Shown piece by piece: positions 1 to 5,288 of a DNA stretch of 6,561 bases. The first letter of the stretch is position 1; each line of letters opens with the position of its first letter. The notes under the pieces are model-generated. The model ran no database searches. It was given only the letters and a program-made list of their open reading frames with translations, and had not been told where the DNA came from. The stretch covers positions 1-6,561 of the forward strand of contig JAHAYQ010000126.1 in assembly GCA_018384465.1 (NCBI GenBank). Reading direction: 5' to 3'. This DNA comes from Myroides sp. Its GTDB lineage: Bacteria; Bacteroidota; Bacteroidia; Flavobacteriales; Flavobacteriaceae. The position numbers were made by a program, and so were the translations under genes.

Positions 1-219
1 GATCCATTAATGCGCGAATTGAATGACTTAGGTGATATTAATAACCACTTGATCAAAGAAATTGAGCATTTCTTTAAAGTATACAAAGATTTGGAAAACA
101 AAAAAGTAGAAACTAATGGTTTTGGTGACAAAGCGGCAGCTATTGCTATGATAAAAGAATGTCAAGAACGTTTTGCAAAATTACCAGAAGACAAACAAAA
201 ATCTTTTAGTATTAGATAA
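1..219 (+). CDS. ppa: Inorganic pyrophosphatase, family I (3' end only)
   Basis: C-terminal 72 codons of a soluble family I inorganic pyrophosphatase, the cytosolic Mg-dependent enzyme that hydrolyses pyrophosphate to two phosphates and so drives biosynthetic reactions forward. The frame is open from base 1 and reads DPLMRELNDLGDI, matching the conserved DPR...DI region of the family. It is followed by HFFKVYKDLE, whose Tyr-Lys pair corresponds to the active-site Tyr141-Lys142 of the E. coli enzyme, and then by the usual C-terminal helix (DKAAAIAMIKECQERF). The ATG at 10 is an internal methionine, not the start; the real start lies left of the window. The gene ends at TAA 217-219 and is followed by a strong terminator. 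The family call is firm; nothing can be said about the missing N-terminal two thirds or the promoter. Confidence 0.93.
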   Translation, partial: DPLMRELNDLGDINNHLIKEIEHFFKVYKDLENKKVETNGFGDKAAAIAMIKECQERFAKLPEDKQKSFSIR

Positions 220-271
220 TTTTTTAAAATTATTATTAGCTACTTGAAAATATTTATGTTTTAATAAATTT

Positions 272-310
272 AAAGGAACCATATAACGTATATGAGTTCC
301 TTTTTTATTT
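272..310 (+). terminator. Intrinsic terminator after ppa
   Basis: Hairpin with arms AAAGGAAC plus CATATA (272-285) and TATATG plus GTTCCTTT (289-294 and 296-303). The loop is ACG (286-288) and a single A at 295 is bulged out. The right arm runs into a T-rich tail (301-310). It lies 52 bp after the pyrophosphatase stop and between converging genes. On the minus strand the same hairpin is followed by a weaker T-rich stretch, so it may also stop transcripts of the glycosylase gene, which ends at 349. Confidence 0.85.
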
Positions 311-348
311 TGAAAGAAACATAATAGTATTGAGTTTACACCAAAAGC

Positions 349-1038
349 TTATTTAGTCAACGCCAAAATATATTTATCGATGTAAAGCTGTTTATCTTTG
401 GATTTATATTGCTGAATATACCGAGGATGTTCTAAAATCACCATTTTGTCAAATAGTTTTGCTTCTTGATTTAATTTTTGGATAAAAGTAGCATTCTTTT
501 TGCCCAACACATAAACTTCAGAAGTAATCAAACCCATTGCTACAAAACGCTTCAAGCATTCAATCATAAAAGGTTTTACAGCTTCAAATAAATTTTTATC
601 GTCGTAATAATTGGCATTTAACCATTGTCCCGATTTGGAACGTTGAATAATTGTCAACGGAAAGGGCGAATTAATAAAAAAATCGTTGTAAAAGTTTTTT
701 GTGCCACCGTATGCTTCGATAACATCATACAAATATACCGATGAAATTTCGTGCGTATGAGCCGATTTCATTTCGATACCGCAAGCACTTTTCAAACGTT
801 TGGTATCTGTAAATGGAACACCTGTAACACCTGCGCCGTGCCGACTTGGATTGATTCCGATGATGAATTTTCGTGTTTGTGAATCGTTGTAAAACTTAGT
901 GTAAAAAGCACGCATTACGTCTAAAGTTTCGGGATTGTCAAGGTAAGGATTAAGCACGTCAAAACCCGATGGAAGGTTTCCGTTGTAGTTTAATGTTTGA
1001 TTAAAATCGATTATTTGATCAGCAATGGTTTGAGTCAT
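349..1038 (-). CDS. SMUG2-like uracil-DNA glycosylase family protein (DUF4918)
   Basis: Protein of 229 residues related to the SMUG branch of the uracil-DNA glycosylase superfamily, which removes uracil or related damaged bases from DNA at the start of base excision repair in the cytoplasm. The first active-site motif is visible as GINPSRHGAGVTGVPF (residues 61-76), comparable to the GMNPG...TGVPF motif of SMUG1. Residues 123-146 (NSPFPL to NYYDD) match the uracil-pocket region of the family. The second catalytic motif is HPRYIQQY (204-211), replacing the HPSPR form of SMUG1. This HPRY variant and the length fit the mainly Bacteroidota group annotated DUF4918 or SMUG2. The ATG at 1038 is favoured because a promoter-like TTTG-N19-TAATTTCG lies just upstream. 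It is a single gene, divergent from the Rrf2 regulator. Superfamily membership is well supported; exact substrate preference (uracil, xanthine, hydroxymethyluracil) cannot be read from sequence. Confidence 0.85.
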   Translation of the reverse strand: MTQTIADQIIDFNQTLNYNGNLPSGFDVLNPYLDNPETLDVMRAFYTKFYNDSQTRKFIIGINPSRHGAGVTGVPFTDTKRLKSACGIEMKSAHTHEISSVYLYDVIEAYGGTKNFYNDFFINSPFPLTIIQRSKSGQWLNANYYDDKNLFEAVKPFMIECLKRFVAMGLITSEVYVLGKKNATFIQKLNQEAKLFDKMVILEHPRYIQQYKSKDKQLYIDKYILALTK

Positions 1039-1050
1039 ACTTCAAATTTA

Positions 1051-1081
1051 CGAAATTATCATCAGTTACTGTTTAATCAAA
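1051..1081 (-). promoter_or_regulatory. Putative promoter of the glycosylase gene
   Basis: On the minus strand, TTTG (1081 to 1078) is followed after exactly 19 bp by TAATTTCG (1058 to 1051). This is one mismatch from the Bacteroidota -33/-7 pattern TTTG...TAnnTTTG. A perfect TAAATTTG also occurs at 1050 to 1043, but the TTTG is then 27 bp away, longer than usual. Either element would give a 5' leader of at most a few bases before the ATG at 1038. Confidence 0.5.
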
Positions 1082-1098
1082 TCTCTTCATTTTAAAAT

Positions 1099-1119
1099 AT
1101 GTAACAAAAACTGTTACAT
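1099..1119. promoter_or_regulatory. Putative Rrf2 operator, site 1 (perfect inverted repeat)
   Basis: Perfect 7-bp inverted repeat ATGTAAC-N7-GTTACAT in the divergent region, 29 bp before the regulator's ATG. The core TGTAA-N9-TTACA recurs at 1578-1596. The right arm covers the place where the -33 element of the regulator's promoter should lie, relative to the -7 box at 1134, so a bound dimer would block polymerase. This suggests negative autoregulation, typical of Rrf2 proteins. It lies 18 bp beyond the -33-like box of the glycosylase gene, so influence on that gene is possible but not shown. Confidence 0.7.
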
Positions 1120-1133
1120 TAAAAAAATATTTG

Positions 1134-1141
1134 TATCTTTG
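1134..1141 (+). promoter_or_regulatory. -7 promoter box of the Rrf2 regulator gene
   Basis: TATCTTTG is a perfect match to the Bacteroidota TAnnTTTG -7 element. No clear TTTG is present at the -33 position, which is covered by the inverted repeat at 1099-1119. The box ends 7 bp before the ATG at 1149, so transcription would start at or within a few bases of the start codon. Confidence 0.65.
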
Positions 1142-1148
1142 TCCCATT

Positions 1149-1559
1149 ATGAAAAATACACGATTTGCAACAATCATACATATTTTGACGCTTTTGGCTA
1201 AATTTCCAGACCAATGGCTCAGTTCTGAATGGATTGCAGAAAGCATCAACATCAATCCCGTTATTGTACGCAAAGAATTATCGGTGCTGCATAAATTGGG
1301 TTGGGTGGTAAGTAAAAAAGGAAAAGAAGGCGGAACCATGTTGTATGTTTCGAGCTGTGAAATTTCGATGGCAGATATTTTCAATGCCGTAAAAAACTCG
1401 AATGTTTTAGGTAAAAAAAATGCTTGTACCGATACTAAATGTCAAGTAGGAAAGGAAATAAACAAAGCCTTGGAAAATCTTTTTGAAGAAACAGACGAAA
1501 TTGTGATCAATGCTTTGCAAAAAAAATCTTTGAAAGCTTTTGTAGATCAATTCGATTAA
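1149..1559 (+). CDS. Rrf2-family transcriptional regulator (YwnA-like)
   Basis: Dimeric winged-helix DNA-binding regulator of the Rrf2 family, 136 residues, near the usual family length. The start MKNTRFATIIHILTLLA is the characteristic N-terminal helix of the YwnA-like subgroup. The in-frame ATG at 1131 would add six residues and overlap the -7 box, so 1149 is preferred. The helix-turn-helix spans about residues 25-52 (LSSEWIAESI to ELSVLHKLGW), and the wing carries KEGGTMLY (59-66). Three cysteines are present: C70, C93 and C98 (in TDTKCQVGKEIN, the segment that carries Fe-S or redox cysteines in many Rrf2 proteins). The set does not form the canonical three-cysteine cluster of IscR, so thiol-based sensing is a reasonable inference but unproven. 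An inverted repeat upstream and its near copy before the next gene are the likely binding sites. The same pairing with a YwnB-like reductase exists in Bacillus subtilis as ywnA-ywnB. Confidence 0.88.
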   Translation: MKNTRFATIIHILTLLAKFPDQWLSSEWIAESININPVIVRKELSVLHKLGWVVSKKGKEGGTMLYVSSCEISMADIFNAVKNSNVLGKKNACTDTKCQVGKEINKALENLFEETDEIVINALQKKSLKAFVDQFD

Positions 1560-1576
1560 AAATTTTTTAACCATAA

Positions 1577-1597
1577 ATGTAACAAAAAACATTACAA
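1577..1597. promoter_or_regulatory. Putative Rrf2 operator, site 2
   Basis: ATGTAAC-N7-ATTACAA, identical to the site at 1099-1119 at 17 of 21 positions, including the first 12 bases and the TTACA of the second arm. It preserves TGTAA-N9-TTACA. It lies in the 55-bp gap between the regulator and the reductase gene, 17 bp before the ATG at 1615. I could not identify a convincing TAnnTTTG box nearby, so it may act on an atypical promoter for the reductase or as a block to read-through. Confidence 0.6.
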
Positions 1598-1614
1598 ATT
1601 AAAATTATATAACA

Positions 1615-2262
1615 ATGAAAATAGCCGTTATCGGAGCTACAGGATTTGTAGGCTCAAATTTAGTAAAAGAAGCAGTTTCTAGAGGATTAATCGTAACAGG
1701 GATCGCTCGTAACATTGACAAAATAACCGAGGAAAAAGTTGATAAATTAGCTGTTGATGTAACCAATGTACAAGCATTGTCAGAACACTTGAAAGATTAT
1801 GATGTTGTAATTAGTGCTTATAATGCAGGTTGGACAAATCCAAACATTTACGATGATTTCATTTCGGGGTCAAAAGCCATTCAACAAGCGGTAAAAGATG
1901 CTGGTGTAAAAAGATTGATTGTCATTGGAGGAGCAGGAAGTTTGTATGATAACGAGGGAAATCAATTGGTAGATGGAGCTGATTTTCCTGAAAACATCAA
2001 GCCCGGAGCAACCGCAGCACGTGATTATTTAAACATCCTAAAAGAAGAAAAAGATCTTGATTGGGCATTTTTCAGTCCGGCGATAGAAATGCATCCTGGC
2101 GTAACCATTGGCAGAACGGGTAATTATCGCTTAGGTAAAGATCACCCTGTTTTTGATGCGCAGTATGTATCTAAGTTATCGGTAGAAGATTTAGCTGTCG
2201 TGATTTTGGATGAAACACAAAATCCAAAACATCATCAAGTACGTTTTACGGCAGCTTATTAA
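1615..2262 (+). CDS. NAD(P)-binding reductase, atypical SDR (YwnB-like)
   Basis: Cytosolic Rossmann-fold protein of 215 residues in the NAD(P)H-binding, NmrA/atypical short-chain dehydrogenase group (COG2910-like). The dinucleotide-binding glycine motif is GATGFVG (residues 7-13), after the first strand MKIAVI. ARN at 31-33 is where the NADP-selecting basic residue usually sits. Later family landmarks are DVVISAYNAG (63-72), IVIGGAGSLY (102-111), the SPA segment (154-156) and PGVTIGRTGNYRLG (161-174). The exact substrate of this family is not established; members are usually described as NAD(P)-dependent oxidoreductases or stress-linked quinone/aldehyde-type reductases. The neighbouring Rrf2 gene and the repeat just upstream imply control by that regulator. 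The start is supported by the Rossmann strand beginning at the first codon. Family confident, reaction unknown. Confidence 0.87.
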   Translation: MKIAVIGATGFVGSNLVKEAVSRGLIVTGIARNIDKITEEKVDKLAVDVTNVQALSEHLKDYDVVISAYNAGWTNPNIYDDFISGSKAIQQAVKDAGVKRLIVIGGAGSLYDNEGNQLVDGADFPENIKPGATAARDYLNILKEEKDLDWAFFSPAIEMHPGVTIGRTGNYRLGKDHPVFDAQYVSKLSVEDLAVVILDETQNPKHHQVRFTAAY

Positions 2263-2316
2263 TGTTGACTGCTATTTTCTTAACATTTTGTAAAGTTCAT
2301 TCCACATCCGAATGAT

Positions 2317-2324
2317 TATCTTTA
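2317..2324 (+). promoter_or_regulatory. Possible -7 box before the aldo/keto reductase gene
   Basis: TATCTTTA matches TAnnTTTG except for the last base. A TTTG at 2287-2290 is 26 bp upstream, longer than the typical spacing. The 91-bp gap (2263-2353) contains no hairpin that would terminate the reductase transcript, so this may be an additional promoter within a longer unit. A box here implies a start site downstream of the ATG at 2312, which favours translation from 2354. Confidence 0.35.
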
Positions 2325-2353
2325 CGTACAACAAACAAAAACAATCATTTAGA

Positions 2354-3301
2354 ATGAAAAAAATAACAATTGGTCCAACCGATTTACAGGTTGCTCCGTT
2401 TAATTTGGGAGGAAATGTATTTGGTTGGACATTAGACGAGGCGAAATCGTTTGAACTATTAGATGCTTTTGTTGAAGAAGGTTTCAATTTTATTGATACT
2501 GCCGATATGTATTCGTATTGGGTAGATGGTGGCGCCGGCGGACAATCTGAAACAATTATTGGAAAATGGATGAAAGCTCGTGGCAATCGCAATCAAATAA
2601 TTGTAGCTACGAAAGTTGGTGGTCCAACCGGTGTGAACGAAGTAGATGCGAGCAGAAAACATATTTTGGCATCGGTAGAAAAATCGTTACAACGTTTACA
2701 AACCGATTATATCGACTTGTATTATTTGCATTATGATGATGAAAAAACTCCGGTAGCTGAAACATTAGAGACTTTTGATGAATTGATTAAGGAGGGAAAA
2801 GTTCGACATATAGCAGTTTCAAATATTTCTCCTGCTCGATTGAAAGAATCTTTGGTTTATTCCAAAGAAAATAATTTAGCCAGTTATCAAGCTTTGCAGC
2901 CTTTATATAATTTGGTAGAACGCGAAGGATACGAAAAAGAGTATGCGCCTTTGGTGGAAGAATACGGTTTAACGGTTTTTCCTTACTTTGCTTTAGCAGC
3001 CGGATTTTTAACTGGAAAATACAGATCAGAAGATGATTTTAACAAAAGTCCACGTGGACAGGGTGCAGCAAAATATTTGAACGAAAAAGGTTTAGGAATT
3101 TTAAAAGCATTGGATCAAGTTGCTGAAAAACATCAAACCGTTCCGGCAACCGTTTCTTTGGCTTGGTTAAGCGCACAACCACATATTGGCGGACCCATTG
3201 CAAGTGCTACATCTGTCAATCAATTAAAAGAAATTTTATCGAGCACCCAACTACAATTAGATGCCGAAGATTTAGAATTGTTAAACCAAGCAAGTAAATA
3301 A
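2354..3301 (+). CDS. Aldo/keto reductase
   Basis: NADPH-dependent aldo/keto reductase of the (beta/alpha)8-barrel AKR superfamily (COG0667-like), 315 residues, normal for the family; cytosolic. The catalytic tetrad is complete: D48 (in NFIDTAD), Y53 (DMYS), K87 (VATKVGG) and H126 (LYYLHYDD). The cofactor side shows VSNISPARL (155-163) and the C-terminal GPIASATSVNQL segment (280-291), which normally binds the NADPH phosphate. The insertion WVDGGAGGQSE after the catalytic tyrosine is common in this branch. An upstream in-frame ATG at 2312 would add 14 residues (MIIFTYNKQ...) unlike the family start; MKKITIGPTDLQVAPFNLGG is the expected beginning. The stop is only 6 bp before the DsbA-like gene, so these two are almost certainly cotranscribed. 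Substrate unknown; reactive aldehydes or ketones are likely from the family. Confidence 0.93.
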   Translation: MKKITIGPTDLQVAPFNLGGNVFGWTLDEAKSFELLDAFVEEGFNFIDTADMYSYWVDGGAGGQSETIIGKWMKARGNRNQIIVATKVGGPTGVNEVDASRKHILASVEKSLQRLQTDYIDLYYLHYDDEKTPVAETLETFDELIKEGKVRHIAVSNISPARLKESLVYSKENNLASYQALQPLYNLVEREGYEKEYAPLVEEYGLTVFPYFALAAGFLTGKYRSEDDFNKSPRGQGAAKYLNEKGLGILKALDQVAEKHQTVPATVSLAWLSAQPHIGGPIASATSVNQLKEILSSTQLQLDAEDLELLNQASK

Positions 3302-3307
3302 AATAAT

Positions 3308-4015
3308 ATGAAAATAGAAATTTGGAGTGATGTAATGTGTCCGTTTTGTTATATCGGCAAACGACATTTCGAAGAAGCTTTGTCGAAATTCAGTGACAAA
3401 GAACATATCGATATTGAGTGGAAAAGTTTTCAGTTAGATCCTACAATGCCTGATGTTGTAGAAGAAAGTCAAGAAGATTATTTGGTGAAACGCAAAGGTA
3501 TGAGTAGAGATCAAATACAAGGCATGTTGCAAAATGTAACGGCAATGGGGAAAGAAGCTGGTTTAGATTTTAATTTTGATCAATCCATTATGGTAAATTC
3601 CCAAAAAGCACATCAATTAATTCAATTTGCAAAATCAAAAGGATTAGGCAACGAGATAGAAGAACGATTATTCCAAGCTTATTTTACCGAAGGTAAAAAT
3701 GTGGCAGATCAAACCACTTTAACCGAATTGGGTAAGGAAATTGGTTTAGATGAAAACGAACTTCAAGTTGCATTTAACGATGACAAATATCTCTATCAAA
3801 TGAAGCAAGATATTCAAGAAGCTCAAAATATTGGTGTTCGCGGCGTTCCGTTTTTTGTATTCGATCGTAAATATGGCGTTTCAGGAGCACAACCAACCGA
3901 AGCTTTTTTAGAAACTTTGAATAAATCATTTGGAGAGTGGCGCGAAAAAAATCCGAAAACAATCTTGGATATTTCAAAAGGTCAAAGCTGTGATATCAAC
4001 GGAAATTGTGATTAG
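3308..4015 (+). CDS. DsbA-family thiol oxidoreductase, FrnE-like
   Basis: Protein of 235 residues with the thioredoxin fold and inserted helical domain of the DsbA/FrnE group. The active site CPFC is at residues 11-14, directly after the first strand MKIEIWSDVM. There is no signal peptide, so it should act in the cytoplasm, as FrnE proteins do, as a disulfide oxidoreductase or isomerase. The cis-proline loop is GVRGVPFFVF (P181), followed by the conserved GVSGAQP (190-196). The C-terminus carries a second cysteine pair, C228 and C234 (CDINGNC). This recalls the C-terminal CX4C pair of Deinococcus FrnE but has five intervening residues. The gene follows the aldo/keto reductase by 6 bp. Context suggests a role in thiol stress; an alternative annotation would be a 2-hydroxychromene-2-carboxylate isomerase-like relative, but the CPFC and SGAQP motifs favour DsbA/FrnE. 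Confidence 0.9.
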   Translation: MKIEIWSDVMCPFCYIGKRHFEEALSKFSDKEHIDIEWKSFQLDPTMPDVVEESQEDYLVKRKGMSRDQIQGMLQNVTAMGKEAGLDFNFDQSIMVNSQKAHQLIQFAKSKGLGNEIEERLFQAYFTEGKNVADQTTLTELGKEIGLDENELQVAFNDDKYLYQMKQDIQEAQNIGVRGVPFFVFDRKYGVSGAQPTEAFLETLNKSFGEWREKNPKTILDISKGQSCDINGNCD

Positions 4016-4041
4016 AATTATCAATGCGTAATTATTTTTTG

Positions 4042-4049
4042 TATCTTTA
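4042..4049 (+). promoter_or_regulatory. -7 box of the PepSY-like lipoprotein gene
   Basis: TATCTTTA preceded by a T run, close to TAnnTTTG, 23 bp before the ATG at 4073. No good TTTG lies at the expected -33 distance. It would give a leader of roughly 15-20 bases and make the lipoprotein gene a separate transcription unit from the DsbA-like gene. Confidence 0.45.
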
Positions 4050-4072
4050 TGTGATAATATAAAAATAAGATC

Positions 4073-4570
4073 ATGAAAAAGAACGTTTTATTTATTACCT
4101 TGTTAGGGACATTTGCTATGATGTCTTGTAAAAAAGAAGTTACGGTAACACCTACAACTAACGATGCTATATCTAATAACACGGCAGAAGATGTTCAGGT
4201 AACCAATAACAATTTTAAAGATTTACCAGCTAAAGCTTTAGAGACCATTAATAGTCATTATACAGACGCTAATATTGTATCGTACGAAATTAAAACAATA
4301 CCAATTATTGGTAAAAGCTTTGAAGTGAAATTTAATGACGGATCTGAAATAGATTTTGATGAAAACGGTACATGGCATGAATGGAAAGATGCAAAAGGTT
4401 TACCAGATGGTGTTTTACCAGCAAATATAAAGGAGTATATTACTAAAAATTATGGATCTACTTTTGCTACGTCAATTGATAAAGAAAAAGATAAAATCAG
4501 TGTAGAATTAGCTACAGATGTAGATTTAGAATTTGATGCCAATGGTAACTTTTTAAGAATTGATCGATAA
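4073..4570 (+). CDS. PepSY-like domain lipoprotein
   Basis: Predicted lipoprotein of 165 residues. The N-terminus MKKNVLFITLLGTFAMMSC is a type II signal peptide with the lipidated cysteine at C19, followed by KKEV and a Thr/Asn-rich linker to about residue 47. The mature part contains two tandem copies of a PepSY-like unit (PF11396-type, common in Bacteroidota). Copy 1 runs from LPAKALETINSHY (51-63) to a strand pair ending FDENGTWHEW (95-104). Copy 2 runs from LPANIKEYITKNY (115-127) to FDANGNFLRID (154-164). Each copy is a helix followed by antiparallel strands with an acidic D-x-D/E-F-D-x-N-G turn. Such proteins are periplasmic or surface lipoproteins thought to bind or inhibit partners; no enzymatic residues are evident and the partner is unknown. 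The gene ends 5 bp before a strong terminator hairpin and has its own promoter-like box. Confidence 0.85.
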   Translation: MKKNVLFITLLGTFAMMSCKKEVTVTPTTNDAISNNTAEDVQVTNNNFKDLPAKALETINSHYTDANIVSYEIKTIPIIGKSFEVKFNDGSEIDFDENGTWHEWKDAKGLPDGVLPANIKEYITKNYGSTFATSIDKEKDKISVELATDVDLEFDANGNFLRIDR

Positions 4571-4575
4571 TAAAT

Positions 4576-4605
4576 AAAAAGCTGTTTCAAACGAAACAGC
4601 TTTTT
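4576..4605. terminator. Bidirectional intrinsic terminator
   Basis: Perfect hairpin: GCTGTTTC (4581-4588), loop AAAC, GAAACAGC (4593-4600). It is flanked by five As on the left that pair with five Ts on the right, giving 13 bp in total. It has a U-tract in either reading direction. It sits between the converging lipoprotein gene (stop 4570) and the redoxin gene (stop 4619, minus) and should end both transcripts. Confidence 0.92.
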
Positions 4606-4618
4606 TAATGCAATATTT

Positions 4619-5287
4619 TTACTCTTTAACTTTAATGGTACAACCAATAGCTACGGTTTCTTTTACAGCAATTTCATTGCCAGCTAATAAAGCATCAACA
4701 GCAGCTTCTACATATTTTTCTGATACATCATTCGCATTTTCATGGTTGTTATCAATAGCACCAATATATTTCACTATGTTTTTGCCGTTTTCTTTCTGCA
4801 ATATAAAAACGTGCGGTGTTTTAGTGGCTCCGTATTGCGGGTAAATTTTTTGACCTTCATCAACCAAATAAGGAAATGTAAATCCTTTTTCCTGAGCGCG
4901 TACTTTCATTAAGTCAAAACTATCTTCGGGTTGAACAGAAGCATCGTTTGGATTGATAGCAATTACAGGGTAGCCCAAATCTTTATATTTCTTATCTAAA
5001 GCCACAATTCTGTCTTCATAAGCTTTTGCATAAGGACAATGATTACAAGTAAAAATCACGATGAATCCTTTGGCGTCAGTGTATTGAGCCAATGAATAGG
5101 TTTTATCGTCGGTGCCGATTAGAGAGAAATCGGTAGCTTCGTCTCCAATAGTGTAGCCTGCATTTACTATCGCTTCTTCAGTAGTTGCAATGCTGTCGTT
5201 TGATGTTGTTTCATTTGTAGTTGATGATTCTTTTTTACAAGCTATAAATACAGTGGCACATAAAGCTAAAGTGAAAAACTTTTTCAT
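4619..5287 (-). CDS. Lipid-anchored thioredoxin-fold protein (PRX_like1/AhpC-TSA type)
   Basis: Protein of 222 residues of the AhpC/TSA-thioredoxin superfamily, resembling the PRX_like1 group. The N-terminus MKKFFTLALCATVFIAC is a lipoprotein signal peptide with the modified cysteine at C17, followed by KKESS and a Ser/Thr/Asn-rich linker, so the domain acts outside the cytoplasm. The redoxin domain starts at GDEATDFSLIG (48-58). The active-site region is FIVIFTCNHCPYAKAYEDR, with the CNHC pair at C81 and C84, and the cis-proline is in KTPHVF (P158). The C-terminal AIGCTIKVK holds C216, a cysteine typical of this group that may act as a resolving thiol. The order and 1-nt gap behind the TlpA-like gene (TAA, one base, ATG) make it the second gene of that operon. 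Role inferred: thiol-disulfide exchange or peroxide reduction with the TlpA-like protein as electron donor. Confidence 0.88.
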   Translation of the reverse strand: MKKFFTLALCATVFIACKKESSTTNETTSNDSIATTEEAIVNAGYTIGDEATDFSLIGTDDKTYSLAQYTDAKGFIVIFTCNHCPYAKAYEDRIVALDKKYKDLGYPVIAINPNDASVQPEDSFDLMKVRAQEKGFTFPYLVDEGQKIYPQYGATKTPHVFILQKENGKNIVKYIGAIDNNHENANDVSEKYVEAAVDALLAGNEIAVKETVAIGCTIKVKE

Positions 5288-5288
5288 T

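Noticed and set aside
1131..1148. Upstream in-frame ATG extending the Rrf2 regulator by six residues
   Set aside because: It overlaps the -7 promoter box TATCTTTG and the extension (MYLCPI) is unlike the family N-terminus; MKNTRFA at 1149 fits.
1073..1384. Open frame of 103 codons on the minus strand
   Set aside because: Antisense to the well-supported Rrf2 gene and its promoter region; no recognisable domain.
2289..2307. TGTAA before the aldo/keto reductase as a possible third operator
   Set aside because: No TTACA occurs nine bases downstream; only a half-site, expected by chance in this AT-rich DNA.
2312..2353. Upstream in-frame ATG extending the aldo/keto reductase by 14 residues
   Set aside because: The extension has no family similarity and a promoter-like box lies inside it; MKKITIGPTDL at 2354 is the normal start.
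4016..4040. Weak hairpin AATTA-N8-TAATT followed by a T run after the DsbA-like gene
   Set aside because: Only five A/T pairs with a long loop, and the T run belongs to the adjacent promoter-like region; too weak to call a terminator.
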